The notes below the pieces were generated by a model. That model did not search any database, was not told the DNA's origin, and was given only the letters and a program-made list of their open reading frames with translations. A DNA stretch of 64,000 nt from Thalassospira xiamenensis M-5 = DSM 17429 (GTDB lineage Bacteria > Pseudomonadota > Alphaproteobacteria > Rhodospirillales > Thalassospiraceae), in contig NZ_CP004388.1 in the NCBI RefSeq assembly GCF_000300235.2, positions 291,501-355,500 of the forward strand. Reading direction: 5' to 3'. Positions within the stretch are counted from its first letter, which is position 1; the number at the start of each line of letters is the position of its first letter. The position numbers were made by a program, and so were the translations under genes. This document shows, piece by piece, positions 31,769 to 42,382 of the stretch.

Positions 31769-32779
31769 ATGAGTCAATGTCCTGTCATTGACATCGCGCA
31801 AAGGGAAATATGGGCACGTCGGGCAACCACGGCCTCTATTGTCATTGCTGCGACGCTGATTGCCATCAAGGCCGCCGGTTGGTTCATGACCGATTCCGTC
31901 AGCCTTCTATCTTCGATGATTGATAGCATGCTTGATGTCGGGACGTCTGTGATCAACTTCATGGCGGTCCGAAGCGCATGGCGCCCGGCCGATCACGATC
32001 ACCGTTTTGGCCATGGCAAGGCCGAACCGCTGGCGGGGCTTTTCCAGTCTGCCTTCATGATCGGGGCGGCCATTCTGGTTCTGGCGGAGGCCGGATCGCG
32101 GCTTGCGGAACCACAGCCGATCCGGTTTGCGGTTGAAGGCGTGTGGATCATGTCGATCTCGCTTGTCATGACCGTCGGGCTTGTGTTGCTGCAACGAAAA
32201 GCGGTGCGGATGTCCGGGTCGTTGGCGGTTGACGCCGATTCGATGCATTACACCAGCGACATCCTGTCCAATCTGGCGGTGATTGTTGCCCTTGTTGCCG
32301 GTTTTTCCGGCCTTAACTGGGCCGATCCGGCGATTGGCGGCATGGTGGCGCTTTTCCTGCTTTATTCCGCGGTCAAGGTCGGGCGCAATTCGGTTTCGGT
32401 CCTGATGGATCAGGAATTGCCGGAATCGGACAGCCAGCGGATCATCGAACTGACGATGAAAAACGCGTCCGTGATCGGCATTCACCGTCTGCGCACCCGG
32501 TCATCGGGCGTGCATCGCTTTGCCGAGATCGAACTGATCATGGATGGCGGGATGCTGATGCGGGAATCGCACACCATCTGCCATCAGGTGATGGACAGCA
32601 TCCGGGCGGAATATCCCGATCTAGATATCACGATCCATCCCGAACCGCCCGAAGACATCCATCTCGACGAGTTCAGCGGTTATACCGAAGACCCGGAATT
32701 CTGGCATACGGGCCGGGCGCGCAAGGCCGGTCAGGACAGTATTCCGGCGTCAAATGGCGAGCTGGCGACGGGTCGCTAG
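31769..32779 (+). CDS. Cation diffusion facilitator (FieF-like)
   Basis: A 336-residue proton/metal antiporter of the inner membrane. Six transmembrane helices fill residues 20-210. Metal-site residues are visible in helix 2 (SMIDSMLDVGTS), the cytoplasmic loop (HRFGHGKAEPLAGL) and helix 5 (DADSMHYTSDILSN, with H-x-x-x-D). The C-terminal domain has HRLRTRSSGVHRFAEIELIMDGG, typical of FieF/YiiP zinc or iron exporters, then an extra 40-residue hydrophilic tail. The metal is probably zinc or ferrous iron. It lies just upstream of the TPP riboswitch but has no relation to thiamine. Confidence 0.93.
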   Translation: MSQCPVIDIAQREIWARRATTASIVIAATLIAIKAAGWFMTDSVSLLSSMIDSMLDVGTSVINFMAVRSAWRPADHDHRFGHGKAEPLAGLFQSAFMIGAAILVLAEAGSRLAEPQPIRFAVEGVWIMSISLVMTVGLVLLQRKAVRMSGSLAVDADSMHYTSDILSNLAVIVALVAGFSGLNWADPAIGGMVALFLLYSAVKVGRNSVSVLMDQELPESDSQRIIELTMKNASVIGIHRLRTRSSGVHRFAEIELIMDGGMLMRESHTICHQVMDSIRAEYPDLDITIHPEPPEDIHLDEFSGYTEDPEFWHTGRARKAGQDSIPASNGELATGR

Positions 32780-32800
32780 GTTTTGGGTGTTTTCCACCAA

Positions 32801-32828
32801 TTGACATTACCCGCATAACTTGTAACCC
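32801..32828 (+). promoter_or_regulatory. Possible thiC promoter
   Basis: A perfect TTGACA (32801-32806) is followed 16 bases later by the weak TAACCC (32823-32828), just before the riboswitch. The -35 match and position are suggestive; the -10 match is poor. Confidence 0.35.
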
Positions 32829-32837
32829 TGCAATCGA

Positions 32838-34902
<2,065 letters not shown>

Positions 34903-34914
34903 GCCTGTGAAAAT

Positions 34915-34948
34915 GGCGGGCCCGGTGACGGACCCGCCTTCTTCTTTT
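34915..34948 (+). terminator. Terminator of thiC
   Basis: The stem GGCGGG-c-CCG / CGG-a-CCCGCC with loop GTGA (34915-34938) is followed by TTCTTCTTTT. It lies between the convergent thiC and phoH genes. Confidence 0.75.
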
Positions 34949-34967
34949 GGTTTGCCGTGCCGAAAGG

Positions 34968-35732
34968 TTAAAGGACGGTCAGCATGCTGGCGACCAGCGG
35001 ATGACGGACGATGTCCCGATCAGCCAGTTTGACGCAGGCGATGTCTTCGACATTTTCAAGACGGTCGGACATTTCCGACAGGCCCGACATTTCCGGCAGA
35101 AGGTCTGTCTGGTCCGGGTCGCCGGTCAGGATCATGGTTGAATTCCAGCCAAGGCGGGTGACCAGCATCTTGAGCTGTCCGTAGGTGCAGTTCTGGGCCT
35201 CGTCAATCACGACGAAGGCATTGTTGAGCGTACGGCCACGCATATAACCGATGGGCGCGATTTCAATCGTGCCGTCCGAAAGGTACTGCCGCAGGCGTTT
35301 GGCACCGAGACGGTCATTCAGTGCATCGTAAAGCGGGCGAAGATAGGGAGCCATTTTGGCTTCGACGTCGCCGGGCAGGAAGCCGATATTTTCGCCCGCC
35401 TCGACCGCGGGGCGGGCCAGAACGATGCGGCCGATTTCGCCCTTGTCCAGCGCTTCGACGGCCTTGGAAACAGCGATGAAGGTTTTCCCGGTTCCCGCCG
35501 GGCCAAGTGCAAGGATGAGGTTGAAGGCATCGATTGCTTCCATCAGGGCCGCCTGATTTTCGCTTTTCGGGCGAATGTGGCGGCGGAAGCTTTGATCGCG
35601 TTGGCCGTTCTGAGGGACGTCACCCTGACCGTTCAGGGGATGCCAGTTTGACTTGTCACCGTCAAACAGCTCGTGAACGTTGGTGTCTGCCTGTTGCGGA
35701 CGGCTACGACGGCGTGCTGCGCGCTTACCCAT
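34968..35732 (-). CDS. PhoH family ATPase
   Basis: A 254-residue PhoH domain protein. Walker A is LALGPAGTGKTFIAV, Walker B is AFVVIDEAQNC, and TILTGDPDQTD-type sensor (MILTGDPDQTDLLP) follows. The N-terminus is basic and short (MGKRAARRRSRPQQAD) and has no PIN or KH domain. It is therefore a minimal PhoH1-like protein, with suspected RNA-related ATPase or helicase function. The ATG at 35732 has GAGGTGA upstream, and that TGA also ends an in-phase 58-codon open frame described separately. It is distinct from the ybeY-linked phoH. Confidence 0.9.
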   Translation of the reverse strand: MGKRAARRRSRPQQADTNVHELFDGDKSNWHPLNGQGDVPQNGQRDQSFRRHIRPKSENQAALMEAIDAFNLILALGPAGTGKTFIAVSKAVEALDKGEIGRIVLARPAVEAGENIGFLPGDVEAKMAPYLRPLYDALNDRLGAKRLRQYLSDGTIEIAPIGYMRGRTLNNAFVVIDEAQNCTYGQLKMLVTRLGWNSTMILTGDPDQTDLLPEMSGLSEMSDRLENVEDIACVKLADRDIVRHPLVASMLTVL

Positions 35733-36069
35733 AAGTCACCTCATCAATTGTGCCAATAAAGCAAAACGCGCCATTCCATCATGGAAAGGCGCGCATTCAA
35801 TTTTCATCTTGCGATGGAAGTGGCGGGTGGGTTCACCGCCGTTCGCAGCAACATGTTGCATCTGCGATCCGGGGGGCGAAAAATTCCGTTTTACAACGTG
35901 CTCTCGCGTCACTCGGGAACCCCTCCTGCGGTCCAGTTATTGACCGTACAACAGAATCGTACCCCTACATCCTGTGTTTTGTCACTGTTTTTTATCTGAT
36001 TAAATTTAAATGAAATCGGAAAGTGAATCTTTTCATAGATTTATGCCGCATCTGCGAGATAACTTTTTT
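35733..36069. other. Region between arsJ and phoH
   Basis: Besides the 58-codon frame described above, this 337-base region includes a hairpin near 35767-35791 (GCGCCTTTCCAT / ATGGAATGGCGC, paired except for one T-T position) followed on the minus strand by GTTTTGCTTT. It lies inside the small frame, so transcription from arsJ may stop there before phoH. The part close to arsJ is AT-rich. Confidence 0.4.
35736..35912 (-). CDS. Possible small open frame in phase with phoH
   Basis: A 58-codon frame starts at GTG 35912, 9 bases after a perfect AGGAGG, and ends at a TGA that is in phase with phoH, with only CTT between this TGA and the phoH ATG. The product (VTREHVVKRNFSPPGSQMQ at the start, MARFALLAQLMR at the end) is unlike any family I know. 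GTGACA and TACGAT 18 bases apart (about 35957-35986) could be its promoter. It may be a true small protein, or only a leader. Confidence 0.3.
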   Translation of the reverse strand: MTREHVVKRNFSPPGSQMQHVAANGGEPTRHFHRKMKIECAPFHDGMARFALLAQLMR

Positions 36070-37302
36070 CTAATGCAGTGCTTCGGGCGTCCCGGATTGG
36101 TGTTTTGGCAGGCCAAAACTGATTATCCAGCCGATCAGAAGGAAGGCGGCCGAGACGGCCAGACAGCCAACCAGACCGCCATACATATAGGCCAGTCCTG
36201 ACAGGATGGTGCCAGTCAGTCGCCCGACGGCATTGGACATGTAATAGAACCCGACATTCATCGCGACCCTGTCACCATCGGCATAGGCAAGGATCAGATA
36301 GGAATGCAGCGATGAATTGACCGCAAAGACCAGCCCGAAGACCATCAAGCCGCCCAGAACGGCGATTTCGGGCGAGATATCAAACTGCACGGCGGCCGCA
36401 ATGCCCGCGGTGACGATGATCAGGGCGAAAATCCACAGGCGCGCACTTTGGCCATCCGGGGTGCGCGTGCCCGCGCGTAGGATTTTGGGCGCAATCGTCT
36501 GGATGAAGCCATAGCCGATCACCCACAGCGCCATATAGGTACCGACCTCGATATGGCCCCAGCCAAGATGGGTTGCCAGAAAGACCGGCAATCCGACGAC
36601 AAACCAGATATCGCGCGATCCGAACAGGAACATGCGGGCGGCTGACAGGATATTGATCTTGCGATCCCTGGAAAAGACTTCGCGGAATTTGGGTTTCGGT
36701 TTGTTGGTCGGGGCGGCCATTTCGGGACCGATGGACAGGGCCACTGCAATCAGGATGACGGTCAGCCCGGTTGCCATCGCGAGCAACGCCCCGTCAAAAC
36801 CAAGCCAGGCCAGAAGCGCACCGCCCATGAAAAAACCGGCCCCTTTGAGCGCGTTTTTCGATCCGGTCAGAAGGGCGACCCAGCGAAACAATGCCCCGTT
36901 GGCATTTTCGGGCACCAGAACCTTGATGGCCGATTTGCTCGACATTTTGGTCAGGTCCTTGGCGATACCCGATGCGGCCTGCAGGCCCATGACATAGGCA
37001 ACCGATATCCACGGCAGCCAGTTTTCATTGGTCAGAGACAGGGCGGAAAGGGCGGCGATCTGGGTGATCAGCCCGGCAAACAGGGTAAAGCGCAATCCGC
37101 GCGCCTGTGCCAGCCAGCCACCGACCAGATTGGTGATGACCCCGGCACATTCATAAAGGACAAACAGAAGGGCGATTTCAAAGGCCGAGTATCCAAGGTC
37201 ATTGAAATGCAGCAGAACCAGCATGCGCAAAGCCCCGTCCGTCAGGGTAAATCCCCAATAGGCGGATGTGACAAGGGCATAATTGCGAATGGCCGATGAC
37301 AT
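36070..37302 (-). CDS. arsJ: Organoarsenical efflux MFS permease ArsJ
   Basis: A 410-residue MFS transporter from ATG 37302, with AGGA upstream; an earlier start at 37380 would overlap the gapdh gene. About 12 membrane helices are seen, with the ArsJ-typical start MSSAIRNYALVTSAYWGFTL, ALRMLVLLHFNDLGYSAFEIA, AGSGIAKDLTKMSSKSAIK-like segment (ASGIAKDLTKMSSKSAIKVL) and GFYYMSNAVGRLTGTI. ArsJ exports 1-arseno-3-phosphoglycerate made by the adjacent GAPDH, which then breaks down outside to arsenate. It is the last gene of arsR-arsC-gapdh-arsJ, 10 bases after gapdh. Confidence 0.93.
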   Translation of the reverse strand: MSSAIRNYALVTSAYWGFTLTDGALRMLVLLHFNDLGYSAFEIALLFVLYECAGVITNLVGGWLAQARGLRFTLFAGLITQIAALSALSLTNENWLPWISVAYVMGLQAASGIAKDLTKMSSKSAIKVLVPENANGALFRWVALLTGSKNALKGAGFFMGGALLAWLGFDGALLAMATGLTVILIAVALSIGPEMAAPTNKPKPKFREVFSRDRKINILSAARMFLFGSRDIWFVVGLPVFLATHLGWGHIEVGTYMALWVIGYGFIQTIAPKILRAGTRTPDGQSARLWIFALIIVTAGIAAAVQFDISPEIAVLGGLMVFGLVFAVNSSLHSYLILAYADGDRVAMNVGFYYMSNAVGRLTGTILSGLAYMYGGLVGCLAVSAAFLLIGWIISFGLPKHQSGTPEALH

Positions 37303-37312
37303 GAAAATGATC

Positions 37313-38329
37313 CTAAAGGCTTTGGGCGACTTTGGCGGCCAGATCAACCATCCGGCAGACATAGCCCCATTCATTGTCATACCAGGCGAATATTTTGACC
37401 TGCCGTTTGTCGATCACCATGGTTGATCCGGCATCAATGATCGAGGAGCGTGGATCGTTGAGATAATCGCAACTGACCAGCGGGCGTTCCTCGTATCCGA
37501 GAATCCCGGCAAGATAGGTTTCCGAGGCGGTGCGCAGCAGGTTATTGACCGTTTCGAAATCGGTATCGCAGGCGACTTCGAACACGCAATCGGTCAGGGA
37601 TGCGTTCAGCAGCGGCACGCGCACGGCAATGCCGTTCAGCTTTCCGGCCAGTTCCGGGTAGATCATGGTGATGGCGGTGGCCGAGCCGGTGCTGGTGGGG
37701 ATCAGCGATTGCAGGCTGGACCGGGCGCGGCGCAGATCCTTGTGCGGCAGGTCAACCACGGTTTGGGTGTTGGTCACATCATGGATGGTGGTGATGGCAC
37801 CATGCACGATACCCAGTTTTTCGTGGATGACCTTGACCACCGGGGCCAGGCAGTTTGTCGTGCAGCTTGCCGCGGTCAGAAGGTGATGGATTGCCGGATC
37901 ATAGAGATCGTCATTGACGCCATAAACGATGTTAAGCGCGCCTTCCTTGACCGGGGCGGCGACGATGACTTTTTTCACCCCCTGATCAAAATAGGACTGA
38001 AGCGTTTCGGGGGTTTTGAATTTGCCGGTACATTCGAAAACGATATCGCAGCCCAGCCCGATCCAGTCGGTATCGCCCGGTGTGGCATTTTCCGAAAAGG
38101 TCAGGGCGGCTTGGCCATCAATGACAACCGTATCATCGATGCAGGTTACCGGATGGTCCCAGCGCCCATGCACGGAATCGAATTCCAGCAGATGGGCGGC
38201 GGTTTTCGCCCCGCCGCTGATTTCGTTGATATGGACGAATTCAAGGCCGGGATGGCCCCAGCCCGCGCGCAAGGCAAGACGCCCCATGCGGCCAAAGCCG
38301 TTGATGCCGATACGGATTTTGCGGCTCAT
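37313..38329 (-). CDS. ArsJ-associated glyceraldehyde-3-phosphate dehydrogenase
   Basis: A 338-residue type I GAPDH. NAD-binding [15 protein letters not shown] is at the N-terminus. The catalytic cysteine lies in [16 protein letters not shown], with the histidine further on, and the C-terminal WYDNEWGY is conserved. In ars operons this enzyme uses arsenate in place of phosphate and makes 1-arseno-3-phosphoglycerate, the ArsJ substrate. Position between arsC and arsJ supports this role rather than glycolysis. A housekeeping GAPDH is presumably elsewhere. In some arsJ operons the gene is called gapdh or gap1. Confidence 0.93.
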   Translation of the reverse strand: MSRKIRIGINGFGRMGRLALRAGWGHPGLEFVHINEISGGAKTAAHLLEFDSVHGRWDHPVTCIDDTVVIDGQAALTFSENATPGDTDWIGLGCDIVFECTGKFKTPETLQSYFDQGVKKVIVAAPVKEGALNIVYGVNDDLYDPAIHHLLTAASCTTNCLAPVVKVIHEKLGIVHGAITTIHDVTNTQTVVDLPHKDLRRARSSLQSLIPTSTGSATAITMIYPELAGKLNGIAVRVPLLNASLTDCVFEVACDTDFETVNNLLRTASETYLAGILGYEERPLVSCDYLNDPRSSIIDAGSTMVIDKRQVKIFAWYDNEWGYVCRMVDLAAKVAQSL

Positions 38330-38387
38330 TTCGAGGACTCCTGAATATCAGGTCACTAACGGGGGCCGTTAGTGACCGTTTCGCGTT

Positions 38388-38906
38388 TTATGCGCTTTCG
38401 TTCGCGGGCATTCCGGTTTTGCCAATGTCGTCGAGCTTCTGTTGCAGCGACATCCGGTCAAGGGAGGCGAAAGGCAGGCTCATGAAAATTGAAATCCGGT
38501 TGCGCAGCATGCGGTAGGCATCGGCGAAGGCAAGGCGGATTTCGGCCTCGGTTCCGGTGGCACTTGCCGGATCGGGTACGCCCCAATGCGCGGTCATCGG
38601 GGAGCCGGGGAAAATCGGGCAGCTTTCCTTTGCCGTCTGGTCACAGACCGTAAAGATGAAGTCGAATTTGATTTCGTCCTGCGCGGAATAGACTTCCATC
38701 GGCTTGGAGGAAAAGACAGACGGATCATCGCCCAGACTTTTGAGAAGGTCGATTGTATAGGGATGCAGATTGCCGCGCGGATGTGCCCCGGCGCTATAGG
38801 CATGAAAATGCCCTGCGCCTTCACGGTTCATGATGGCCTCGGCCATGATGGAACGTGCGGAATTCCCCTGACACAGGAACAGGATGTTATAGGTACCGCC
38901 AGTCAT
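38388..38906 (-). CDS. arsC: Arsenate reductase ArsC, low-molecular-weight phosphatase type
   Basis: A 172-residue protein of the LMW-PTP family. The P-loop is LCQGNSARS, with the catalytic cysteine near residue 12; YSAGAHPRG and TVCDQTAKESCPIFPG supply the other conserved segments, the last with two further cysteines (CDQT and CP) used in the thioredoxin-type disulfide relay. It reduces arsenate to arsenite. It follows arsR and precedes gapdh on the same strand. An arsenite pump (ArsB or Acr3) is not in the window. Confidence 0.92.
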   Translation of the reverse strand: MTGGTYNILFLCQGNSARSIMAEAIMNREGAGHFHAYSAGAHPRGNLHPYTIDLLKSLGDDPSVFSSKPMEVYSAQDEIKFDFIFTVCDQTAKESCPIFPGSPMTAHWGVPDPASATGTEAEIRLAFADAYRMLRNRISIFMSLPFASLDRMSLQQKLDDIGKTGMPANESA

Positions 38907-38942
38907 GATGATGTCTCCGTCCGGTTATGCCGGTTTGGCGTT

Positions 38943-39284
38943 TCAACAGCAGGTCGAGGTCGATGTTTCGCCGGAAACCGCGATGCCGCAAAGTTCCGGG
39001 CGGCCCTGACAGCAATCATCGGCAAGAAATCCCAAAAGATCACGCATAACATCGGGGACGATCCGATAGATGATCGACCGGCCGTTGCGTTGCGATGTGA
39101 TCAGTCCGGCCTGGCTTAGAACCGACAGATGGGTGGACATGGTGTTGTGCGGGACCGCAATGCTGCGTGCGAGGTCGCCTGCGGCCATGCCGTCTTCGCC
39201 CACGCGCACCAGAATCCTGAATGCTGCCAGACGGTGTTCCTGTGCCAGTGCGCCAAGGGCGCTGATTGCTGTATTTATTTCCAT
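38943..39284 (-). CDS. arsR: ArsR-family arsenic-responsive repressor
   Basis: A 113-residue winged-helix repressor. The helix-turn-helix is DLARSIAVPHNTMSTHLSVL, and the wing is LITSQRNGRSIIYRI. The C-terminus has cysteine pairs (ADDCCQGRPELCG and TSTCC) that fit an arsenite sensor of the C-terminal type. It is the first gene of the arsenic operon, and an inverted repeat overlaps its own start codon, consistent with autoregulation. It is divergent from prfC. Confidence 0.92.
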   Translation of the reverse strand: MEINTAISALGALAQEHRLAAFRILVRVGEDGMAAGDLARSIAVPHNTMSTHLSVLSQAGLITSQRNGRSIIYRIVPDVMRDLLGFLADDCCQGRPELCGIAVSGETSTSTCC

Positions 39285-39306
39285 ATGTCGGGAAATATTG
39301 ACATAT
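39283..39306. promoter_or_regulatory. Putative ArsR operator
   Basis: The inverted repeat ATATGTC at 39283-39289 with GACATAT at 39300-39306, 10-base spacer, has perfect 7-bp arms and overlaps the arsR start codon. ATAT-containing inverted repeats are typical of ArsR-family sites. Confidence 0.65.
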
Positions 39307-39440
39307 TATGCAGAAGTCAAATGACGAATTTGTTTCAGCGATGGATGCGATCATGCCCGATATGACGATTTCACGGTGGCACGCGCGCCAAAAATCAGTA
39401 CAGTGCGCGCCAACCCGAAATCATGATCAATGGATGAACC

Positions 39441-41036
39441 ATGCCGACGATCGACGAGCAGGTATCGCGCCGCCGTACCTTTGCCATCATTGCCCACCCG
39501 GATGCGGGTAAAACGACACTGACTGAAAAGCTGCTGCTTTTCGGGGGTGCCATTCAGATGGCCGGTGCGGTGAAGGCGAAAAAGGAACAGCGTGGCGCAC
39601 GTTCGGACTTCATGAAGATCGAACAGGACCGCGGTATTTCGGTTTCGTCCGCCGTCATGACGTTCGAGTTTGAAAAGAACATCTTCAACCTGCTCGATAC
39701 GCCGGGCCACGAAGACTTTTCCGAAGATACATACCGCGTTCTGACCGCAGTTGATTCTGCCGTCATGGTGATTGATGGTGCCAAGGGGATCGAGGCCCAG
39801 ACGCGCAAGCTGTTTGAGGTCTGCCGTCTGCGCGATGTGCCGATCACGACCTTTGTTAACAAGCTTGACCGTGAATCGCGTGATTTCTTTGAACTGATTG
39901 ATCAGATCGAACGTGACCTTGCGCTTGATGTGTCGCCGGTGACATGGCCGATTGGATCGGGCCGGGATTTCCATGGCTGTTACGATCTGGTCAATGATCA
40001 GCTTCTGTTCATGGAAAAAGGCGGCAATGTCGTCAAGGAAGCCATTCCGATCAAGGGGCTTGATGATCCGAAGCTTGATGAACTGATCCCCGATTACCTT
40101 CTGGAGAAGCTGCGCGAAGAAGTCGAAATGGTGCGCGAAATCTGCCCGCCATTTGATTTGCAAAGCTACCGCGAGGGGCATCTGACGCCGGTCTTCTTTG
40201 GCTCGGCGGTCAATAACTTTGGTGTGCGTGAATTGCTGCGCGGACTTGGCGATATCGCACCGACCCCGCGCCCGCAGGAAGCGGCAACGCGCCTTGTCGA
40301 AGCCAACGAGACAAAGGTTTCGGGCTTTGTGTTCAAGGTGCAGGCCAATATCGACCCGAACCATCGTGACCGCATTGCGTTCATTCGCCTGTGTTCCGGC
40401 CATTTCAAACGCGGCATGAAATTGAAGCACGTGCGCGCGGGCAAACAGATGGCGGTGCATAACCCGATGCTGTTCTTTGCCAATGAACGCGACATTGCCG
40501 AAGAAGCTTGGCCGGGCGATATCATCGGCATTCCGAACCACGGCACATTGCGCATCGGCGATACCCTGACCGAGGGCGAAGACCTTCGTTTCCGGGGTGT
40601 TCCGGCCTTTGCCCCGGAATTGTTGCAGAAGGTGCGCCTTGATGACCCGCTGAAGGGCAAACATCTTCAGCGTGCGCTTGAACAGCTTGCCGAAGAAGGC
40701 GCATCACAGGTGTTCAAGCCGATGATGGGGGCGGACTGGATCGTTGGTGTGGTCGGGCAGCTTCAGTTCGAGGTTCTGAAAGAACGTATTGCCGCCGAAT
40801 ACGGCATCAAGGTGCATTTCGAACCAACCCCGGCCTATGCCGCGCGCTGGGTGATGGGCAGCGATCCGCTGGAAATCAAGAAATTCCGCGATGCCAACCA
40901 GTCGGCCCTGTTCGAGGATCACGACGAAACGCTGGTGTTTATCGCGCGCAATGCCTGGCATCTTGAAACCACGCAACGCGATTGGCCGAACCTGAAATTC
41001 GAAGCCACGCGCGAGCAGAATATGGTTGCGGCGTAA
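39441..41036 (+). CDS. prfC: Peptide chain release factor 3
   Basis: GTPase that recycles RF1 and RF2 from the ribosome, 531 residues. G1 is AHPDAGKTTLTEKLL, switch region DRGISVSSAVMTFE, DTPGHEDF (G3), FVNKLDRESRD (G4) and the ribosomal-factor domains III-V. Length fits RF3 (about 529) and not EF-G. The ATG at 39441 has no strong Shine-Dalgarno sequence. The gene is housekeeping and its neighbours (ars genes, azlCD) appear unrelated. A terminator follows. Confidence 0.97.
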   Translation: MPTIDEQVSRRRTFAIIAHPDAGKTTLTEKLLLFGGAIQMAGAVKAKKEQRGARSDFMKIEQDRGISVSSAVMTFEFEKNIFNLLDTPGHEDFSEDTYRVLTAVDSAVMVIDGAKGIEAQTRKLFEVCRLRDVPITTFVNKLDRESRDFFELIDQIERDLALDVSPVTWPIGSGRDFHGCYDLVNDQLLFMEKGGNVVKEAIPIKGLDDPKLDELIPDYLLEKLREEVEMVREICPPFDLQSYREGHLTPVFFGSAVNNFGVRELLRGLGDIAPTPRPQEAATRLVEANETKVSGFVFKVQANIDPNHRDRIAFIRLCSGHFKRGMKLKHVRAGKQMAVHNPMLFFANERDIAEEAWPGDIIGIPNHGTLRIGDTLTEGEDLRFRGVPAFAPELLQKVRLDDPLKGKHLQRALEQLAEEGASQVFKPMMGADWIVGVVGQLQFEVLKERIAAEYGIKVHFEPTPAYAARWVMGSDPLEIKKFRDANQSALFEDHDETLVFIARNAWHLETTQRDWPNLKFEATREQNMVAA

Positions 41037-41059
41037 AACGGGACGCAATCGGGATAGCA

Positions 41060-41096
41060 AAAAGGCCGCCCTTAAAATTTCGGGGGGCCTTTTTGT
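41060..41096. terminator. Terminator after prfC, possibly bidirectional
   Basis: The stem AAAAGGCC / GGCCTTTTT with flanking CCC-GGG pairs and an 8-10 base loop is followed by TTTTTGTTTG on the plus strand; the minus strand also runs into TTTTT after the stem. It lies between convergent prfC and azlD. Confidence 0.82.
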
Positions 41097-41116
41097 TTGT
41101 CTATTGTTGTGTGTGG

Positions 41117-41443
41117 TCAGCCGAGGAAATACCGCCCCGCCGCGACAAGAACCATGCCCGCGACCATCGCGGCAAACAGGTTGCGCACGACAATCATCGT
41201 AATCACGGTGGCGGCGGCACCGGCGATGCCGATGGGCCCGGCGGACAGGGCGCTTGGCACCCAGACGGAAATCAGGACCGCACCCGGAAGGCGTTCAAGT
41301 ACATGTGCCCAGCGACCGTGTTGCGGCAGGCGGTCGGCCATCAGAAGGCCGCCAAGGCGCATGCCGTAAGTCACGGCGGCCATGCCAAGGATGGTCAGGA
41401 CCGAGGCGGTGCTGAAGGTGGTCAGATCAGGGAAACTCATCAT
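41117..41443 (-). CDS. azlD: AzlD-family branched-chain amino acid exporter subunit
   Basis: A 108-residue protein with about four helices. Family features: LGMAAVTYGMRLGGLLMADRL, then LERLPGAVLISVWVPSALSAG and AATVITMIVVRNLFAAMVAG. AzlD works with AzlC as a two-component branched-chain amino acid (or azaleucine) exporter. The start overlaps the azlC stop by 4 bases, so the two are translationally coupled. Confidence 0.9.
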   Translation of the reverse strand: MMSFPDLTTFSTASVLTILGMAAVTYGMRLGGLLMADRLPQHGRWAHVLERLPGAVLISVWVPSALSAGPIGIAGAAATVITMIVVRNLFAAMVAGMVLVAAGRYFLG

Positions 41444-42228
41444 TTGCCGGCCTCCGTCGAATAGGTGCCTTCGGGGGCGCCATAAGCATCTGCTGCTATT
41501 TCAGTTTCGGGTGCTGTATCGTCCATGTCCTCGCGCCATGTCAGGGCGGCGACAATCACCCCGGCCCCGGCCCCGGCAAGGATCGACCATGTGCCGGGCA
41601 AGGTGTAATGCCCGATCAAAGATCCGATAGCGGCGGCCAGCCACGGCAGAAGATCAACCCGGCCCTTCCACATGCCGACCGTGAGTGCGGCAAAGACCGC
41701 GGTAAAGGCGAAATCAAGCGCATAGACATTCGGGTCGGGTATGCCCCCGCCCAGCAGATATCCGATGGTGTTGCCCGCCGCCCAGACAACGCCAAGAAAA
41801 ATCCCGCCGCCCAGCAGGAAGCCCGGATTGGCAAGGTTTTCCTGGGTCATGGTGACGGCCCAGTTTTCATCGGCGACCATATGCATGCCGCAGATTTTGA
41901 CCCAGAGCGGACGGCCACGAAACACCGGGCGCAGCGACGCGCCAATCAGGACATAGCGCAGATTGATCACCGCGGTGGCGACAATGATCGTCACACTGGG
42001 GATGGTTTCGCGCCACAGATCGACCGAAACGAATTGCGCCGATCCGGCAAAGACCGTGAGGCTCATGAACAGAAGTTCACCCAGCGACAGACCGCGCTGG
42101 GTGGCGAGCACGCCAAGCACCGCACCAAAGATCATGGTGCTGGGCAGCAGGGGCAGACAGGCGATGGCACCGCGTCTTATGGTGTCGGCATCGAAATGCC
42201 GGGTCGGGGCAGATCCGGGGCGAGACAT
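41440..42228 (-). CDS. azlC: AzlC-family branched-chain amino acid exporter subunit
   Basis: A 262-residue inner-membrane protein of the AzlC family. Typical segments are GAIACLPLLPSTMIFGAVLGVLA, TVFAGSAQFVSVDLWRE, INLRYVLIGASLRPVFRG and DENWAVTMTQ. A hydrophilic tail with many Asp/Glu (MDDTAPETEIAADAYGAPEG) follows the last helix. Its partner azlD is next. The AraC gene upstream on the same strand (154 bases away) is a likely regulator, as in several amino acid export loci. Confidence 0.92.
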   Translation of the reverse strand: MSRPGSAPTRHFDADTIRRGAIACLPLLPSTMIFGAVLGVLATQRGLSLGELLFMSLTVFAGSAQFVSVDLWRETIPSVTIIVATAVINLRYVLIGASLRPVFRGRPLWVKICGMHMVADENWAVTMTQENLANPGFLLGGGIFLGVVWAAGNTIGYLLGGGIPDPNVYALDFAFTAVFAALTVGMWKGRVDLLPWLAAAIGSLIGHYTLPGTWSILAGAGAGVIVAALTWREDMDDTAPETEIAADAYGAPEGTYSTEAGK

Positions 42229-42382
42229 CTTGTGCGTTTCCGTTTTTTATCGCTGGTGGCGACTTATGACTATTGGTGGTGGGCGAGGAGCCTGCCCTTA
42301 ATCTAGGGAAGTTCCAAACAGGAATATTGGACGATATTGCTGTTTCGCAATCTTGGCCGAGGGCGATGCGGCACAAAACGCT

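Noticed and set aside
39351..40664. Long minus-strand open frame across prfC
   Set aside because: Shadow of prfC, which has complete GTPase motifs on the plus strand.
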